Shown piece by piece: positions 25,071 to 38,238 of a DNA stretch of 64,000 nt. The notes beneath the pieces are model-generated. The model searched no databases. It saw only the letters and a program-made list of their open reading frames with translations, and had not been told where the DNA came from. How positions within the stretch are numbered: the stretch's first letter is position 1; each line of letters begins with the position of its first letter. A program made the translations under genes and the position numbers. Origin of the DNA: Syncephalastrum monosporum B8922 (Eukaryota; Mucoromycota; Mucoromycetes; Mucorales; Syncephalastraceae); assembly GCA_000697355.1 (NCBI GenBank), contig JNEN01001207.1, forward strand, positions 332,595-396,594. Reading direction: 5' to 3'.

Positions 25071-28000
25071 TTATTGCTGCTTCCGCGCAATGCCTGCGTT
25101 GATGATGATCTTTTTCGGACTTGCCAGCCGTCTGTGTTTGTCTGCTCGTTTCGCCAGCAAATCGTCATCCTCATCTTCATCGTGGGATCTTTTTGGGATA
25201 GGAAGGTCGGGTTTTGTGTCCATTTCTTCGCTTGACGATGGAGGAGGGGGAGAGGGCGATGATGATGGAGGTTGCTCCTCCTCTTTTGGTTTCGCTTCCG
25301 TGTCGTCCTCGTCGTCATCTTCATAGTCCACGAGCGGTTTACTGCCCGAGCTACTCGTCGACTCCTTATCATCCTCCTCCTTAGTATCGTCGGGTTGACT
25401 AAAGTATTCTTCTTCGTCCATATTGACAGTGGATGAGGTCCAGCCCCCTGTTCGTTTGGAATTGATCGATTCATTGTCGCTCGCGACGCTCGCCTCTCGC
25501 TGCTCTTTCTCTGCATGGTTCTCATCATACTTTGCTCGTAGTAACCGGCACGTCGAGACGTAGCTGATGGTATCCATGACTGTGCCAAACTGCGGCACAA
25601 GATGGTTGAGCAGTAATTTAATGTTCTCCTACGGGGCTGTCAATAAAAAGCGAAACACTGGTTTTTTTTCTCTCATTTTTTTTTACCTTTCGGATGTAAT
25701 CGAGCAGTTCAAGACAAGCCGAGTTGAGCAAATTATCTCGACCGTCGGTATCCAAGAGCACGCGGATGGTAGGCTCGAACACATTGTGGTTAATCAGATT
25801 ACGGACGTAGAAGTCATCTCGTGTTCCGACGCACGCACGGATCACCCGTAATGCAGCTACAAGTCCGCCCCAACGCGTGGGTTAGGGAAAAAAATAACAA
25901 GAGAGAACAAGAACTAGAGCTTACCGAGCTTGAGGTAAATCTCAGGGCACCGGTAGAGCTGGACAATCTTGACAAAGCAGTTGGTGGATAATAAAAGGAA
26001 TTTGCTCCGGAAGGAATGCTGTCGAACAATAAAGCAAAGTATGTCACAAATGTACAGATACAGCTCGCCCTGTTCCTGAGAGAGTTGCAACGCTTCGATC
26101 GGCCCTATTCATGATGCACGATGGTTAAACTCGGTCTTCGCATTGCCTAGTCCACTTTTTTTCTTTACCATCCAGCTTGATGTTTTTCGTGCTGAGGGTC
26201 TCCATGGGCTCTAACAGGTACCGGGCATACAGGTCGTAAAAAGTCGTCAAAAACTGCTCAGCCTCTGGATCCTGTTTCCGGGCCATCTGGAATCATAGTA
26301 AGTTTCATCACCCCACAGATATCCATTTTGTGTACCTCAGTCGCCATGGCGGTACCTGGCAGGGGTCCACTGCCAGGGTCGAGGAGCACTTTGAGCATTT
26401 CGGTGTATTGCATCTTGAGGTTCGCGTCAGTGTCGCTAATGAGACGAGAGACGATTGTGTACAGCACGGTCTTTTCGAGCGGGTCTTCCTTGGCTTGCAA
26501 GCCAAGATGGGTCCGTGCGAGGGAGGTATCGAGCTCGATGACGGACAGCAGTACGAGGCAAGCCGAAGTGCGCAGCTGTTCGTCAGGATGAGTCAGCGCA
26601 AAGGAGATAGTGCTGAAGAACCCATGGGCGGCGAGTGCTCTAGGTCACCGGTGAGTTAAGCAGTCCGGTGAAATTTCTTTTTCTTTCTTACTTGTAAAGA
26701 CCGGCCCGGGCAGAGGCTTGCAAGGATTTTGCCATGATACAGAGCTGGACGATGAACTTGCTGGCATCGGTCTTTTTTTCAAAGGACACATCGTCGTCTT
26801 TGAAAATGCGAAAAAGGTCGGTCAGGAACTTTGAATTATGCTGAAAGTGATTAATAATGTCGATATGGTTGAAGAAGATCAGAGAATGCACGATAGAGAC
26901 AAAGGCATCGTCATTTGTCTCGGGGAGGATGGCGTCCTTGAGGTAGCGTAGCCGGTAGGTCTGGTGGATTTTGGAAAGTGTGGCCTCGTCCTTGATGGGT
27001 ACCACCGGATCGACCTTGGTGCACTTTGCTAAGAATTCACGGTGTTTTGCTTTCATTTTCGGTGTCTCGGGGTTATCTAACAGGCTGCATGAGCAAAGAT
27101 AAAAAATGCATGTCGTTAGGTTAATGCGTTACATTCAAGCATGCCGACTACGCCAAGGATGATTTCGTCCCGGATGATGTATTCGATGATTGTATTGTCG
27201 TTCAGCATAACTGAATGTGGTGAGAAGAGCCGTCCTTTTCAAATAGGTGCCTGGGACTTACTGATTGCCTTGGTAATGGTATACAGTTTATGCAAATCAT
27301 CAATGCTTTCGAGATCCTCGCAGGTCTCAAATAGCAGCAGAAGCTTATCGATATAGTTCTAAATGCGGGGCATAAGTTTTCGTGCAAGGCTATAGGTTTT
27401 TTGTGCTACCTCAATTAGAATGAAGGACGCTAATCGATCCTTCTCCTGTATGGTTTTTGCGTTTGACAGGACATGCGCAATATCGGAGAGGTTGGCGAGT
27501 TCGGGCGCGGGGAGGGCAGCGGGTTCGGGGACGTCTTGGCCATAAGGAGGCGTGGATTCCTGATCATCTGTATCGGAATCTGCCATGGTAAGTGTACAAG
27601 TTCGCCCAGTTTGCCTATCAATGGAATGTACCTCTTGCCCTCGCCATTTCCTGCTTATGTGTGATGTTGCGCCTGCCAAACTTAAAATTAGGACCAAGAA
27701 CACGACCATCGTAAAGAAAGAAAAAAGAGAGAATGGTTATCCACGTGCCATATCTTGTCGCAGCTGTCTGATTTCTCGAAACTCAATGCCAAGTCATGTG
27801 CAGTGTCCTCGGTCCAGACAATGAGTGTATCTTGTAGGATGATATCAGCCATGGATCACTCCATTATCGTTCGGTAACGAGAGTATTACCTTGTTGCCGC
27901 TGGTATACCTTGCGCTTGTGAATCTTTGAGATCAAGAGGGGTGACTGATCTTTTTCGGAACGGACAACAAGTTCATCGGGTTCGTCGTCCGAAGCCTGTG

Positions 28001-28232
28001 GCGAGATTAGTGGCCGTGCGTTGGAATAGGAAGAGAGACACGCGTGCGATCGAAAAGCATGAGGAGAAAAAGAGGGAAGATTACGACCACTTACGGTTGT
28101 GTATATACAAAAACCTGTGCCTTGATCCTCCCATCCGCCTTCGGTGTCCAGCTTGTAGAGCTTGACACGAAAAGCGTTTGGGGTTGTCTTTGAGTCATCA
28201 GGCTGGTTGTGGTTTCCGACTTCTTCCGCCAT
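25071..28232 (-). CDS. PSY2: Protein phosphatase 4 regulatory subunit 3 (SMEK/Psy2)
   Basis: Thirteen exons on the minus strand, from the ATG at 28232 to the stop at 25071, join to 812 residues. An EVH1/PH-like domain is at the N-terminus (FRVKLYKLDTEGGWEDQGTG; DTLIVWTED; ALSFEKSDSCDKIW). The SMEK helical repeat domain follows: NYIDKLLLLFETCEDLE, MLEYNPETPKMKAKHREFL, KIHQTYRLRYLKDAILPE, HSLIFFNHIDII, DDFYVRNLINHNVFEP, NLLNSACLELLDYIRKENIK. The tail is acidic and Pro/Ser-rich (PLVDYEDDDEDD) and ends with basic residues, as in Psy2 and SMEK. PP4R3 targets the PP4 catalytic subunit to substrates such as gamma-H2AX and other checkpoint proteins. Intron 7 uses the ttag acceptor at 27077-27079; the nearby gcag would hit a stop. 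The gene converges with GDE1; the two stops are 110 bp apart. Confidence 0.94.
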
Positions 28233-29347
28233 GGTGGAATATGAAAAGGAAATAAGAGCAGTGAGGGAAATAGGAATAAAAAAAAAAAAGGCCGTTTGCG
28301 AAGGTGTTTTTGCGTCGGTATCGATAAAGGTCGAAAAAGAAATGAGACTGCTGCGATGCAGACGGGTTAGGATTGAACTGCTAATTCAGAGCGTGCGATC
28401 TGTTTTTACAGTTTCTTTTACAATGTATATAAGGACGTCGATCGTGAATGTAAGCCGAACCGCGGCGCGCACGGCTTTTATCAAAAACGTCTTTTTTGCT
28501 TTTCACTCCATTTTCCAACTCAGTGACGTGGCCCTTTTTTTTTTATATATATTTTTGCCTCTTTTCTAGCTTTCCTCAGTTTTTTCCTTTGTTTTTTACA
28601 TCCCCTTTAACTTTCTTTTGTGCTTTAACTTTCTTTTGTGCCCTGTTGAAACCGATCTTTCGCTTTTGTCTTTGGTCAGGGTTTTCGTGGAGACCATCAA
28701 AGTGATATGCCTGAGGCAGCCCGTCTTTGGCCATCATGTACGTAAATATCGGGATTTCGCTCTGCAGCTTCTCGCAAAAGACAGAGCTTATTTATAGCCA
28801 AACTATATGCAGCCTGCTAGGTTCGCGTGGCCGAGCAGGGCGAGAGGCGGGTAAGGGAAAGCTTAAGCAAGCTTGAGTATTTAAAGCGTCTGTGTCTCGT
28901 GATCCTGCGGGAGTTTGAGTGTGTGTGTGTGAGCGTGTTAAAAGTGTAGGATTTACTTTTATGCGTTTCATGTGCCCCGGCCATCTTTCCCGGTATCCAA
29001 ACCTGCGCATGCCCATGTTGCTACCGTCGTCTCTACATGATAGGGTAAAGAGAAGGCATCTGACCGTTTTTCGTCGTGAAGACACCGAAGACAGGGACTG
29101 AAGAACTTGCATAATCGTCCGTTTGAGTCAGCCGCATATCCTTAAGAACAACTTGAAGAGCTTTCAGGTCCTAATTAGCATTGCTCATATCATTTGACGG
29201 ATGAGCAATGATAATGGAAATTCAGACGCGGGAAAATCCCAAGCCCCATACATTCGGAGCGTTATACTTCATATAAGATTTGCCTTTTTCTTTTTTGTTC
29301 TGCCTTCTTTCTTCTCATCTATTTCACTACATTTTTATCCCAGCAGC
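28233..29347. other. Divergent intergenic region (PSY2 / 2-hydroxyacid dehydrogenase)
   Basis: No gene recognised in 1.1 kb. It contains T-rich runs (28540-28640) and a short GT tract near 28918-28930. It should hold both promoters. A frame open from 29201 runs into the dehydrogenase, but its extra 49 residues are encoded by a T-rich leader and look untranslated. Confidence 0.5.
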
Positions 29348-31401
29348 ATGACGCATGGATTCCAACTGACTGCACTGACCTGCGACAAGCTTGATCGTGT
29401 CAAGCGCGACCCGCGTTACAAGAAGGTCGGTTATCTGCATGAAACAAAGGTCGACACAAGCGCGAACAGCTCACCTCCCACAAATATACGTATACAGATT
29501 ACCGATAAGGACATTGCATATTTCGAAACCATCTTGCCACACTGGCGCGTGCTCGTGAAAAGCGAAATCCCGGAGAAGGTCCATCTCGAGTATGCTAACG
29601 ACTGGTACAATGTGTACCGCGCCAACACGCCCGTCATCCTTTTGCCAGAGACGACGGAGCATGTGTCGGAGATCCTAAAATACTGCAACCAAGAGTCGAT
29701 CGCTGTAGTTCCACAGAGCGGTAATACCGGTGCCTCCGGAGGTAAGCACAGCTGGCACCTGGTTTCGCACGAAAAAGAAGCCTTAGTCCTTTTACTTCAC
29801 AGGCAGCGTCCCCGTCTTTGATGAGATCATCATCAGCACGCGCGTCTTGAACCAGATCCGGTCATTTGATGCGTTACGAGGTGACTTGGTGTGCGAAGCC
29901 GGCTGTGTTCTACAGGATCTCGACGAATATCTTTCTGAGGCGGGATTTCAGGTACGATAATTCTCCGTACGGGAAATAGCATGCGAATTAAAGACACCTC
30001 AGGTGCCTCTCGACCTACCTGCGCGTCATATCTGCCGCATCGGCGGCAACATCTCGACCAACGCGGGCGGTATTCGGCAGATGCGATTCGGTAACTTGCA
30101 CGGCAATGTCATGGGCCTCGAAGTGGTATGTTTGCAGTCAATATGGGTTTAGCGGTTCCGTGCCTCATGAATGGAAAGGTTCTCCCGGATGGCACCATTC
30201 TCGACAATTTGACGACCATGCGCAAGGATAACACGGGCTATCATCTCAAGAACTTGTTTATTGGTTCGGAAGGCACGCTTGGGTTCGTTACGGCTGTCTC
30301 AATCGCTACGCAGCGGATCCGACCCGCCGTCAATGTGTTCTTGTTGGCTTTCCGCAGCTTTGAAGACGTTGTCAAGGCGTATACGCTTGCGCGTCGCGAG
30401 TTGCCCGAGACGGTGGCGGCTTTTGAGGTCTTGGACAATGACACAATTCAGGTGGTGCGTGGGCAAGACTTTCAAATTCCCAAAGGCAGCGTTTTCCCCA
30501 TCAATGACACTCATCCTTTCTATGTTGTGATGGAAACGGCTGGAAAAGACAAGGATATCGAAGACATGGTAACAAAAGGCAACTGGGTCTGTTGAAAGCA
30601 AAAGCTTACCGGTCATCCCACTACACATAATACGATATATGTAGAGAGCGGACAGATTCATCAAGTTCCTTAAGGAAGAGCAAGTGACCTTGGATAGTGC
30701 CGTCGCCCGGACACCCGAAGAGGTAAAATGCGTTTATAAGAGTAGAAAACTGAGTGTCCTAAATTGGGCATCACTTACGCGACACAGATTGAGAGGTTCT
30801 GGTCCTGGCGTAATAATGTCCCGAAAGCCATTGTGCAGAGCGCCCCATCGTCAATCCACTTTGACGTGTCGCTTCCCTTGCCTGAGCTGTACAACCTGGT
30901 CAAAGCCTGTCGCGAGTGGGCGATGACAGAGGGTTTGATCGGTCCCGATATTCTTGCTGTATATGGCTATGGCCACGTTGGAGATGGCAACATGCACCTG
31001 ACGATCCCGGCCTTGCGCGACGACGAGGCGCTGCGCGTGAAGATTGATGATTTCGTCTACGGCTGGACGGCGCAGTTCAGCGGCAGCTGCAGTGCAGAGC
31101 ACGGTATCGGACTGATGAAGGTGCGTACGGGTTGTGTTTAAAAGAAAAAAGAAGGGAAAGACAGCATTTTCGTACTTTGCAAATGCTACATGAAAACTGA
31201 CCTGCATCCTATCGCATATCATCCTTTTTTTAGTCGCCGTACCTTGCATTTACCAAATCAAGCACAATGATTGCCAATATGCGCAAAATCAAAGACTTGT
31301 TTGACCCCAAGGGCATTATGAACCCTTACAAGGTGTTCCCGACCAAGGAACAGGAAGAACACGGCGAGGTAGTGCGCCGAAGTGCGCAAGCAGGATGTTA
31401 A
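29348..31401 (+). CDS. D2HGDH: FAD-linked D-2-hydroxyglutarate / D-lactate dehydrogenase
   Basis: Seven exons (29348-29741, 29803-29951, 30003-30125, 30179-30568, 30645-30722, 30788-31120, 31234-31401) join to 544 residues. It is a VAO/PCMH flavoprotein: the FAD-binding region shows [40 protein letters not shown] and [20 protein letters not shown]. The C-terminal FAD-oxidase domain has [14 protein letters not shown] (metal and substrate site), [10 protein letters not shown] and [12 protein letters not shown]. These match human D2HGDH and yeast Dld2/Dld3, which oxidise D-2-hydroxyglutarate or D-lactate to the 2-oxoacid. The chosen ATG precedes the first conserved part. An upstream in-frame ATG at 29201 would add a Phe-rich stretch that looks like translated leader. 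Mitochondrial targeting is not evident from either start. Confidence 0.92.
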
Positions 31402-31902
31402 ATAGGATGTAGATGTATTTATAGTACGAAAAAGAACGATAAACATGGCTGTGTCACCGACGCGGTACAAAGAATGATGCATTGCATTCATTTGCGACGT
31501 ACAGTATTAGCCTGCTGGATATGGTGAAATTGTAATCCCGTACATAGACCGTGGTCTCTGTGTGCATTCGCGCGTGTATATTGACGGGCATTTATGGGAT
31601 ACTTTTTTTCAGCAAACGCTCGGTAAGAGTATAAGCAAAAGGAGACAAGAGCATGGGACAGAATAGAGAGAGAGTGTGTGTGTGTGGTGGAAGTAAGGGT
31701 GTTTGGAATTATTTTAGAAGTACAGAAGAACTGAACAATCCCTGCCAAGTGTTGGCACAAAAGAAAAATAAGCATCTTAACAGGGAGTAAAGAAGTGTGC
31801 GAAAGCGTGCGGTGTGTTTGCTGAAATATAGAGCGAGTGCTTTTTGTGTTGCTGATTAAGAAAAAAGTACGTGGTGGTGCAAGTTTTTGATGGCGTGTTC
31901 TA
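31402..31902. other. Convergent 3' intergenic region
   Basis: 500 bp between two convergent stops. A short GT run (31675-31685) and AT-rich tracts are consistent with 3' UTRs on both sides. No gene seen. Confidence 0.5.
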
Positions 31903-34460
31903 TTAGGCGGTCTGCTGCGTAGAGACCATGTGTAGCGGTTGCTGCTAGGAACAAAGGACAGCCGTTTAGTATAACGAGGAAGAGATGCGGCGATGTGCAC
32001 TTACCGCAGCGCCACTGTATCCTAGACTCTGCTGTCCGTGTATGTGCGCGTACGCCAGAGACTGACCGTTTCCGCTGCCGATCATGATGGGGCCATGCAT
32101 ACTGGGCGTCCCGCTCGCGCCCGCTGCTTGGACGGTCTGTGTGGACGCGGCCTGGACCGCCTGCTGGTGGGCTTGTTGATGTAGGTGTGCTTGTTGTGAA
32201 GAGTGGTGGGTGAGAATGGAGGTCGGGCATTTGGTTGGGGAAGACCGGCCCATCATGGAACGTGGCTGGCTGACTTCGAGAACGGCTTCGTCCGGAACGG
32301 CCTCGAGGAACTCTTGCCGCACGATCGGTGGCATCTGGAGCAGGACGTCGGATTTCAGTACCGAGCCATAGTTGCGGAACATGTAGTCCAGTGCCAGCAT
32401 CTTGAGACCCATTTCCTCGGCCATGATGGCCTTTTCGAATATCGTGCCGCAGCTCTCAACCGTCATATGGTGCCGGTAAAGACGCTCGCAGCATACTTTC
32501 TTGAGCCGGTTGAGAAGGTACATGTTGGCGATCACCAGGACCTCGCAGATGACCTCCCACGACTCGTTCTCGTCCAGACGATCACTGTAAAGGTACTTGA
32601 GAAAGGCCAGCACAACTTCGTACGGCTCGGGTATCTCCATGCGGCGCTGCTGGGCCTCGATCATGCCCGACTTGTAGATGTTCCTGAAGTGCGGCCAGCG
32701 CGTAATCAGGATGACTTGGTGAACGTGCAACTCTTGCCCGTTTGCAGGGACGATCACAAAATCAGAGAGCTCTGGGTTGTTGAGCAACTGTGCGAACTCG
32801 TGCGAGTACTGTGGGGGTGAGATATCATAAAGGCCGAGCGACTCTCCGTTAACGACGAGCGCGTCCCGGAAGTGGTCGTAACCTTGCTGGCGAAGTGGAT
32901 CGGTATTGCCGAGGAAAAGGAGGTTGTTGTTGGCGACCTGGGCCGGCCCATCCTCGCCTGCGAGCTCAGAAATCACCGTAAAGTAGTTCCAGCCACCGAC
33001 ATCAAAGTTGGTGTTGCACTCTTGCCGTTCCCATTCCAGTGTATCCAGATCCAGCATCCACAAACCATAGACCGAGTCTTGCTGATTGGCTGTATTGTTA
33101 GGCTGCAGCCGCGCGCCGTTGGCGAGATAGCGTCCAAACACGAGCAGTTTGCCACATACTGCCTCGCAAAAATGCTGGCTCTTGAGGAGGACCATGTTGG
33201 CATTATTCTGTGCACCGCTGAGGACAAGGTGTGGGGTGTAAGGAGGACTTGCGAGATTAATGACATATAAGTCGGATACGGTGTTGCCGTGCTCGTCTTT
33301 TCCGGCGTAAATGTAGACCTTGTGTCCGATCAGAGTCGCAGAGTGGTTGTATCGAGGCGGGACGCCGGTGTACTTGCTCCAGCGGAATGTCTTAAGGTCG
33401 AGGATGCTCAGCTCGTCTAGGACATAGGTGCCTATATGAAATCATGATTTTCGATGATAAGCGTATGCCCGGCTTTGAACCGCCCCCTGATCCCTGTTTT
33501 CCTTTCTCTGGGCCCCCGCCTCCTTCTTTTTTTCTTTTTCTTTTGTCACCCCCTGCGTCGATCCCACATACAGTCGGAATTCTTTGCAAAACCACCATAA
33601 ACAAAGAGCTTGTCATCATACACAACGGCGCTGTGTAAATAACGGGCAGGGACGGAACCGGAGATATTGGGCTGATGCCAGGTCAGTTTGTCCAGATCAA
33701 ATATGTGGATGTCATTGCAGTACTCGGATGCTTCGTTGCAGCCACCTACATATATAATGAATTCAGGACCCATTAGTTTGGCATATATACATTACATTGC
33801 TTATGCAGCAACACCACAGAAATAAACCAGGGACACTTACCGAAAATGATAATGCAGTTATTCCAGAGGGTGGCGGTGTGCCCATAGCGCTTGCAGGGCG
33901 GGTAGCCTTTGACAGCCTAACCGTCATGGAAAAATAAAGAAAAGTCGTCAGCCTCGCTTCACAATAACACAAAAGAGAGGGGTAAAGAAAGAAAAAGGAT
34001 TAGGGGAATTCATGGTACGACCGTCATTTTGCGTGCACAGTATGTGCGTAGCAAAATGGAGTCAAGAGGGGAAGGGAAGGGGTTTTCGTATGTGCGTGGG
34101 CGAGCGCGTGGGCGTGGGCCTTGGGAGTAAAATGATGTTGTATGTAGGTGGTCTTCAACCCTCAAGTGGAAGACCATCCACTCACTCACGCAAAGGTAGA
34201 ACACAAAGAAATAATAGTCATAATAACAATAATAAAAAGACAGAATGTGGCAAACGTGTCTATTTGTTGTTGTTTATCATTACCTGGATCGTCTCCCAGC
34301 GCATGCTGCATAAATTGAGGACATGAAGGTCATTCGTGACGTGCCCGCCGCCGCCATAGACAAAGAGTCGACGGTCGACTTTGACAAAGGAAGGACGCCA
34401 CAGACCGACGAGGTTATTGCCAGTGGTTCGGATGGGCTGGCCTGGTTTCAGAAGAGGCAT
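31903..34460 (-). CDS. Kelch-repeat BTB/BACK protein (LZTR1/Ral2-like)
   Basis: Five exons on the minus strand (34284-34460, 33841-33916, 33572-33745, 32005-33431, 31903-31944) give 631 residues. The N-terminal half has kelch blades, each with the paired-Gly and Trp pattern: LFVYGGGGHVTNDLHVL...RWETI, IIIFGGCNEASEYCNDIHIF...TWHQP, LFVYGGFAKN...LKTFRWSKY, VYIYAGKDEHGNTVSDLYVI. Then comes a BTB domain (NPELSDFVIVPANGQELHVH, KYLYSDRLDE) and a BACK-like helical part. The tail is rich in Gln, His, Ala and Ser. Kelch before BTB is the LZTR1 and fission-yeast Ral2 order. LZTR1 is a Cul3 adaptor acting on Ras proteins and Ral2 works in the Ras pathway, so a Ras-related adaptor role is plausible but inferred. 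Intron 1 is unusually long (367 bp). Confidence 0.85.
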
Positions 34461-36701
34461 GATTCAGATTGAGAAAATCGACTTTTTTCCCGCGTGTCAA
34501 GTGGAAGGTGTTGTGCGTAATGAAGCTGATGGTCGGATTATTTTTATGCTGCCGTGTCAATCCGGTGACGTGCGTTTAGTGTGGATTCGTCGGGTGAGCT
34601 CGCGTTCGTAGAGAAGTGTGATGGAAATAAGGTCGCCAGATAAATCGTGATGACGGCAGAGGCAAAGGAAGGAAAGAAGGAGATATGTCAAAGAAGAAGA
34701 GAAGAAAAAAGAGGAAGAGGAAGGAAGAGAGAAGGGAATAAAATAGCGAATGGGAAATGAGAGAAAAGGGGTGACGGATTGGAGACCCAACTGTGTGCTC
34801 TACCAACATCAACATCGAGTATGAAAATTTCCGCCCCTCCTTTTCCTGCCTGTTTGTCTTGTTGACCCTTCGCTCTGGGCTGTCGTGCCACCCGATGCAC
34901 ATCCTTGGGTTCTTTATTCATTTCTGTTTTTCTTTTTGTCTCTTTATATCTACCACCAGATATTGCTCCGAGACCATCTAAACCACCCGCCTTGGACTTA
35001 GTCATGTCCTTCTCTCGGCAAATTTACCTTGCGAGCTCGACCTTCTGAATACACTCACGTGCGCGTGTCCTGAGTCGCGTTCTGCTGATCGGCACGCTGA
35101 TGTCGGATCACCTCCGTCCCATTAGACATTTATACATTGTACCACAATACACACGCATTGATTATACATTACAGCACATTGCCACCCAAGTTTTTTTAAC
35201 CGCGGATGCAGCCCGTTCAATGACATACACATAACAAAGAATGCAACCGAATCACATTTATGTTTTTCTAAACATATACATATGCACATGCACCAGGCAG
35301 GGACCTAAAATAAGACCACCTCGTCATCCTGCGCAACCCGCCATCAAAGTTCCATCTGTCAAACCTGCCCTTCCATTTTTCCATGCTGTTGTTAGGAGTG
35401 CCTGCGTCATGTTGTGCTCCATTGGACTCTACCCTGAACCCCCTCTTTTTGATTTTCGTAGATATGGCTAGACTTTCAGTAGAAAGTGGGCAGCCACCCA
35501 TAACCTATATCTGAACTCCCTCCAACTCACCCGTCTTTGAGACTCTATCCGTGTCGCATTACTCTTTAAGGAAACAGAAAAGATACGCACAATGGTTTCT
35601 TTTGACAATGAAATCTACTACCTCCAGTGCTGGGCAGACATAGAACGCCTTCCAAATTATCGAACATGATTTATGAGAGCTGAAGTCATTATTTTGTAGA
35701 AATAGGTTATTCGCTATCTTATCTTAGCACCCTTTTCATGCCCGGTGTGCAGAGTGTAGCAAAGCTCTAATAGGTAGGAGGGGATTTTCTGGAGAAAAAT
35801 ACATTCATTACAAAGAGCTAAGCAGAGTTAAGCTGCTCACATAGATCGATGATTATCCATCAATATTATCCAAGGAAACTGGAGTGCATGCTGGAGATGT
35901 TCTACAAGTTCTCCACTAAACTTATGGCATCAGTTTTGTGGGTAACGGCTGTAGTGGAGTTATTCGAACGGCATATCAAAAAGTTACAAGCGACGAGTCT
36001 GTTACATAGGACAACCTTACGTTGTATTGTATTATCCTAGTGATGACATATAATCCAAGCAAAGGATCCTACATTTGATCTGCTTTATAGATAATGCAGT
36101 TTGTTACAGATGTATATGTTGCTGAAGGGCTTCCAGGTCATCTAGGTATCTTCCTCCAAGCACGACTTCACAGCGACAAAAAGGTTGGAGCGGGCAGCTT
36201 TTCTAATGAGTTGTGCTTTACCAGGCGGTATGATTGCTGATGCTGTGCCAATACTATTGTACGTGTTGTGGGTGTCAACATAGCAGCGAATGGAGGCCCC
36301 TTTATGATACTCTTTGACTTTCGTACAAATTAGTACAAATAAATGTACAGACCCCCCCTTTTCTTGTTGTTATTCTGTTGTGTAGCGTATAAATAAACAT
36401 GATCCAACGCGGAGAGGATGGACATCACCCCATCATCAGGCAATCAGTCTATGGACACTAGTTCTCTCCTATGTTGTAGTTGTACAAACAGTGTCTGATG
36501 GATAGACACGACGCCTGTATTTCGCCTGCCCCTGACCACAGCACTGATGACATTTTACCGAGGTGCTACCTTATTTGGAAATAGAATTGCGGAATCTGAA
36601 AGGTGACGGAGCGAGAGGCCATGGACGCGCAAGCCGATTGACGCGCGAACGCTTGTTACATTCACCCACACGCACCCATATATAAACACACAATCGACAA
36701 G
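34461..36701. other. 2.2 kb intergenic region
   Basis: No gene recognised. A minus-strand open frame at 34688-35005 begins MTKSKAGGLDGLG and could be an upstream exon of the kelch gene through the ccag acceptor near 34442, but this is unproven. The remaining frames are short and lack motifs. A TATA-like run (catatataaaca, about 36678-36690) precedes the RPN9 start. Confidence 0.45.
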
Positions 36702-38179
36702 ATGGCCTCGATGGACATTGACTTTGACGTTCCCAAGTTCTTGCACGACCAGCGGCAGAAAGCAGCGCCTCAGCTGCAGCAATACTTTACCAAATTTGAG
36801 GATCTTTACGAGCGAAAGTGAGTATTCCCTTTCAACCGCAGAATCTGTGAATGGGACCCCTTACGTTTGAATCCAGGTTGTGGCATCAGCTGACGCAGGC
36901 CGTGCTCGAATTCTTCAACATTCCTGAGTCGGGGCCTCATCAGATCCCCGTCTTTCAGCAGTTTGTCGCCGAATGGGAAAACAAGATCAACAAGCTGTCG
37001 CTGGCTACGATTGCCCTCAAGGCAGCCAGCAACTGCTCAGGTACTACTTTCTATAGGCATGCGATGGTGAGAACACACCCACTGACTTCAAGTAGATGTC
37101 AAGGAGTCTGTCCAGTTCTTGAACGATGTTTCTTCCAAAGTCGACACCCCCGAGACGAAAGACGTGCACGTGCTGATGCGCATGGAGACCGCGCACTATC
37201 AGCTCAAGCTGAACGAGGTCGATGCCGTCAAGGATGCCATCGACTCGTCCTCAAAGATCCTCGACCAGTTTGACAGCGTCGAGACCGTGATCCACGCCAG
37301 CTTCTATCGAGTCAGCACAGAATACTACAAGGCCACGGCCGAATACGCTCAGTACTACAAAAACGCCCTGCTCTACCTCGCATGCGTCAACACGGACGAG
37401 ATGCCGCAGCCCGAGAAAGTCGAGCGTGCGTATGACCTGGCTCTGGCTGCCCTGCTGGGTGAGATGATTTATAACTTTGGTGAACTGGTAAGCCCATCTC
37501 AAAACAGTGAGAACTGGGAGGAGCGGGAGAACGAGAGACTTACCGTGTTCTAGTTGATGCACCCTATCCTGGATGCGCTGAGCAACACAGAACATGACTG
37601 GCTCCGCTCGCTCTTGTTTGCTTTCAACAGCGGCGATATCGGCAAGTTTGAGGCGCTCGCGCCCCACTTTGCCAAGCAGGTAAATTGAAGTAACCGGACT
37701 GAACACAGCATACTGATGCATGAATTTTAGCCGTTATTACAAGAAAATTCCGAGGCGCTGCGCCGCAAGATCTGTCTCATGTCTCTCATCGAGGCTGTCT
37801 TCCGCCGGTCAAGCGACAACCGTGTTATTCCTTTCTCTGAGATCGCAGCAGAAACCAGACTTCCCACCGACGAGGTAAATAAACCGAGTCTCCGTTCTGA
37901 CCCAAATCGAGGAAAAAAAGAAAAAAAAAAAAAAAAAAGGACTCATTTCCAATTGTTTCTCAGGTTGAGCACCTCGTGATGAAGGCCCTCTCTCTCAAGT
38001 TGATCCGCGGCTCGATCGATCAGGTCGACCAGCTGGCGGTGATTACCTGGGTACAGCCCCGTGTGCTCGAAAAGGAACAGATTGATGGCATGCGGCGACA
38101 ACTCGAGGAATGGAACAACCAGGTCAAGAAAATCAGCACATTTGTGGGTGACCAAGGAGGCGAAGTCTTTGCACAATAG
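36702..38179 (+). CDS. RPN9: 26S proteasome lid subunit Rpn9 (PSMD13)
   Basis: Six exons (36702-36817, 36877-37040, 37096-37487, 37554-37679, 37731-37874, 37964-38179) join to 385 residues, close to yeast Rpn9 (about 393) and human PSMD13 (376). The N-terminal helical repeats include LWHQLTQAVLEFF and YYKNALLYLACVN. The C-terminal PCI domain shows LRRKICLMSLIEAVFRR, IPFSEIAAETRLPTDEVEHL and ALSLKLIRGSIDQVDQLAVI, ending with a helix (VKKISTFVGDQGGEVFAQ). Rpn9 is a structural PCI subunit of the regulatory particle lid and helps incorporate Rpn10. The stop lies about 60 bp from the stop of the convergent ILV3 gene. Confidence 0.95.
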
Positions 38180-38238
38180 ATTGCGCTTTATATCAAATAT
38201 TTTACATGTTTTCCTTTTCTTTTTACATTAACACCATG

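Noticed and set aside
29201..29347. N-terminal extension of the 2-hydroxyacid dehydrogenase from the ATG at 29201
   Set aside because: The added residues are a Phe/Ser-rich reading of a pyrimidine-rich leader and do not resemble a presequence. The ATG at 29348 precedes the conserved part directly.
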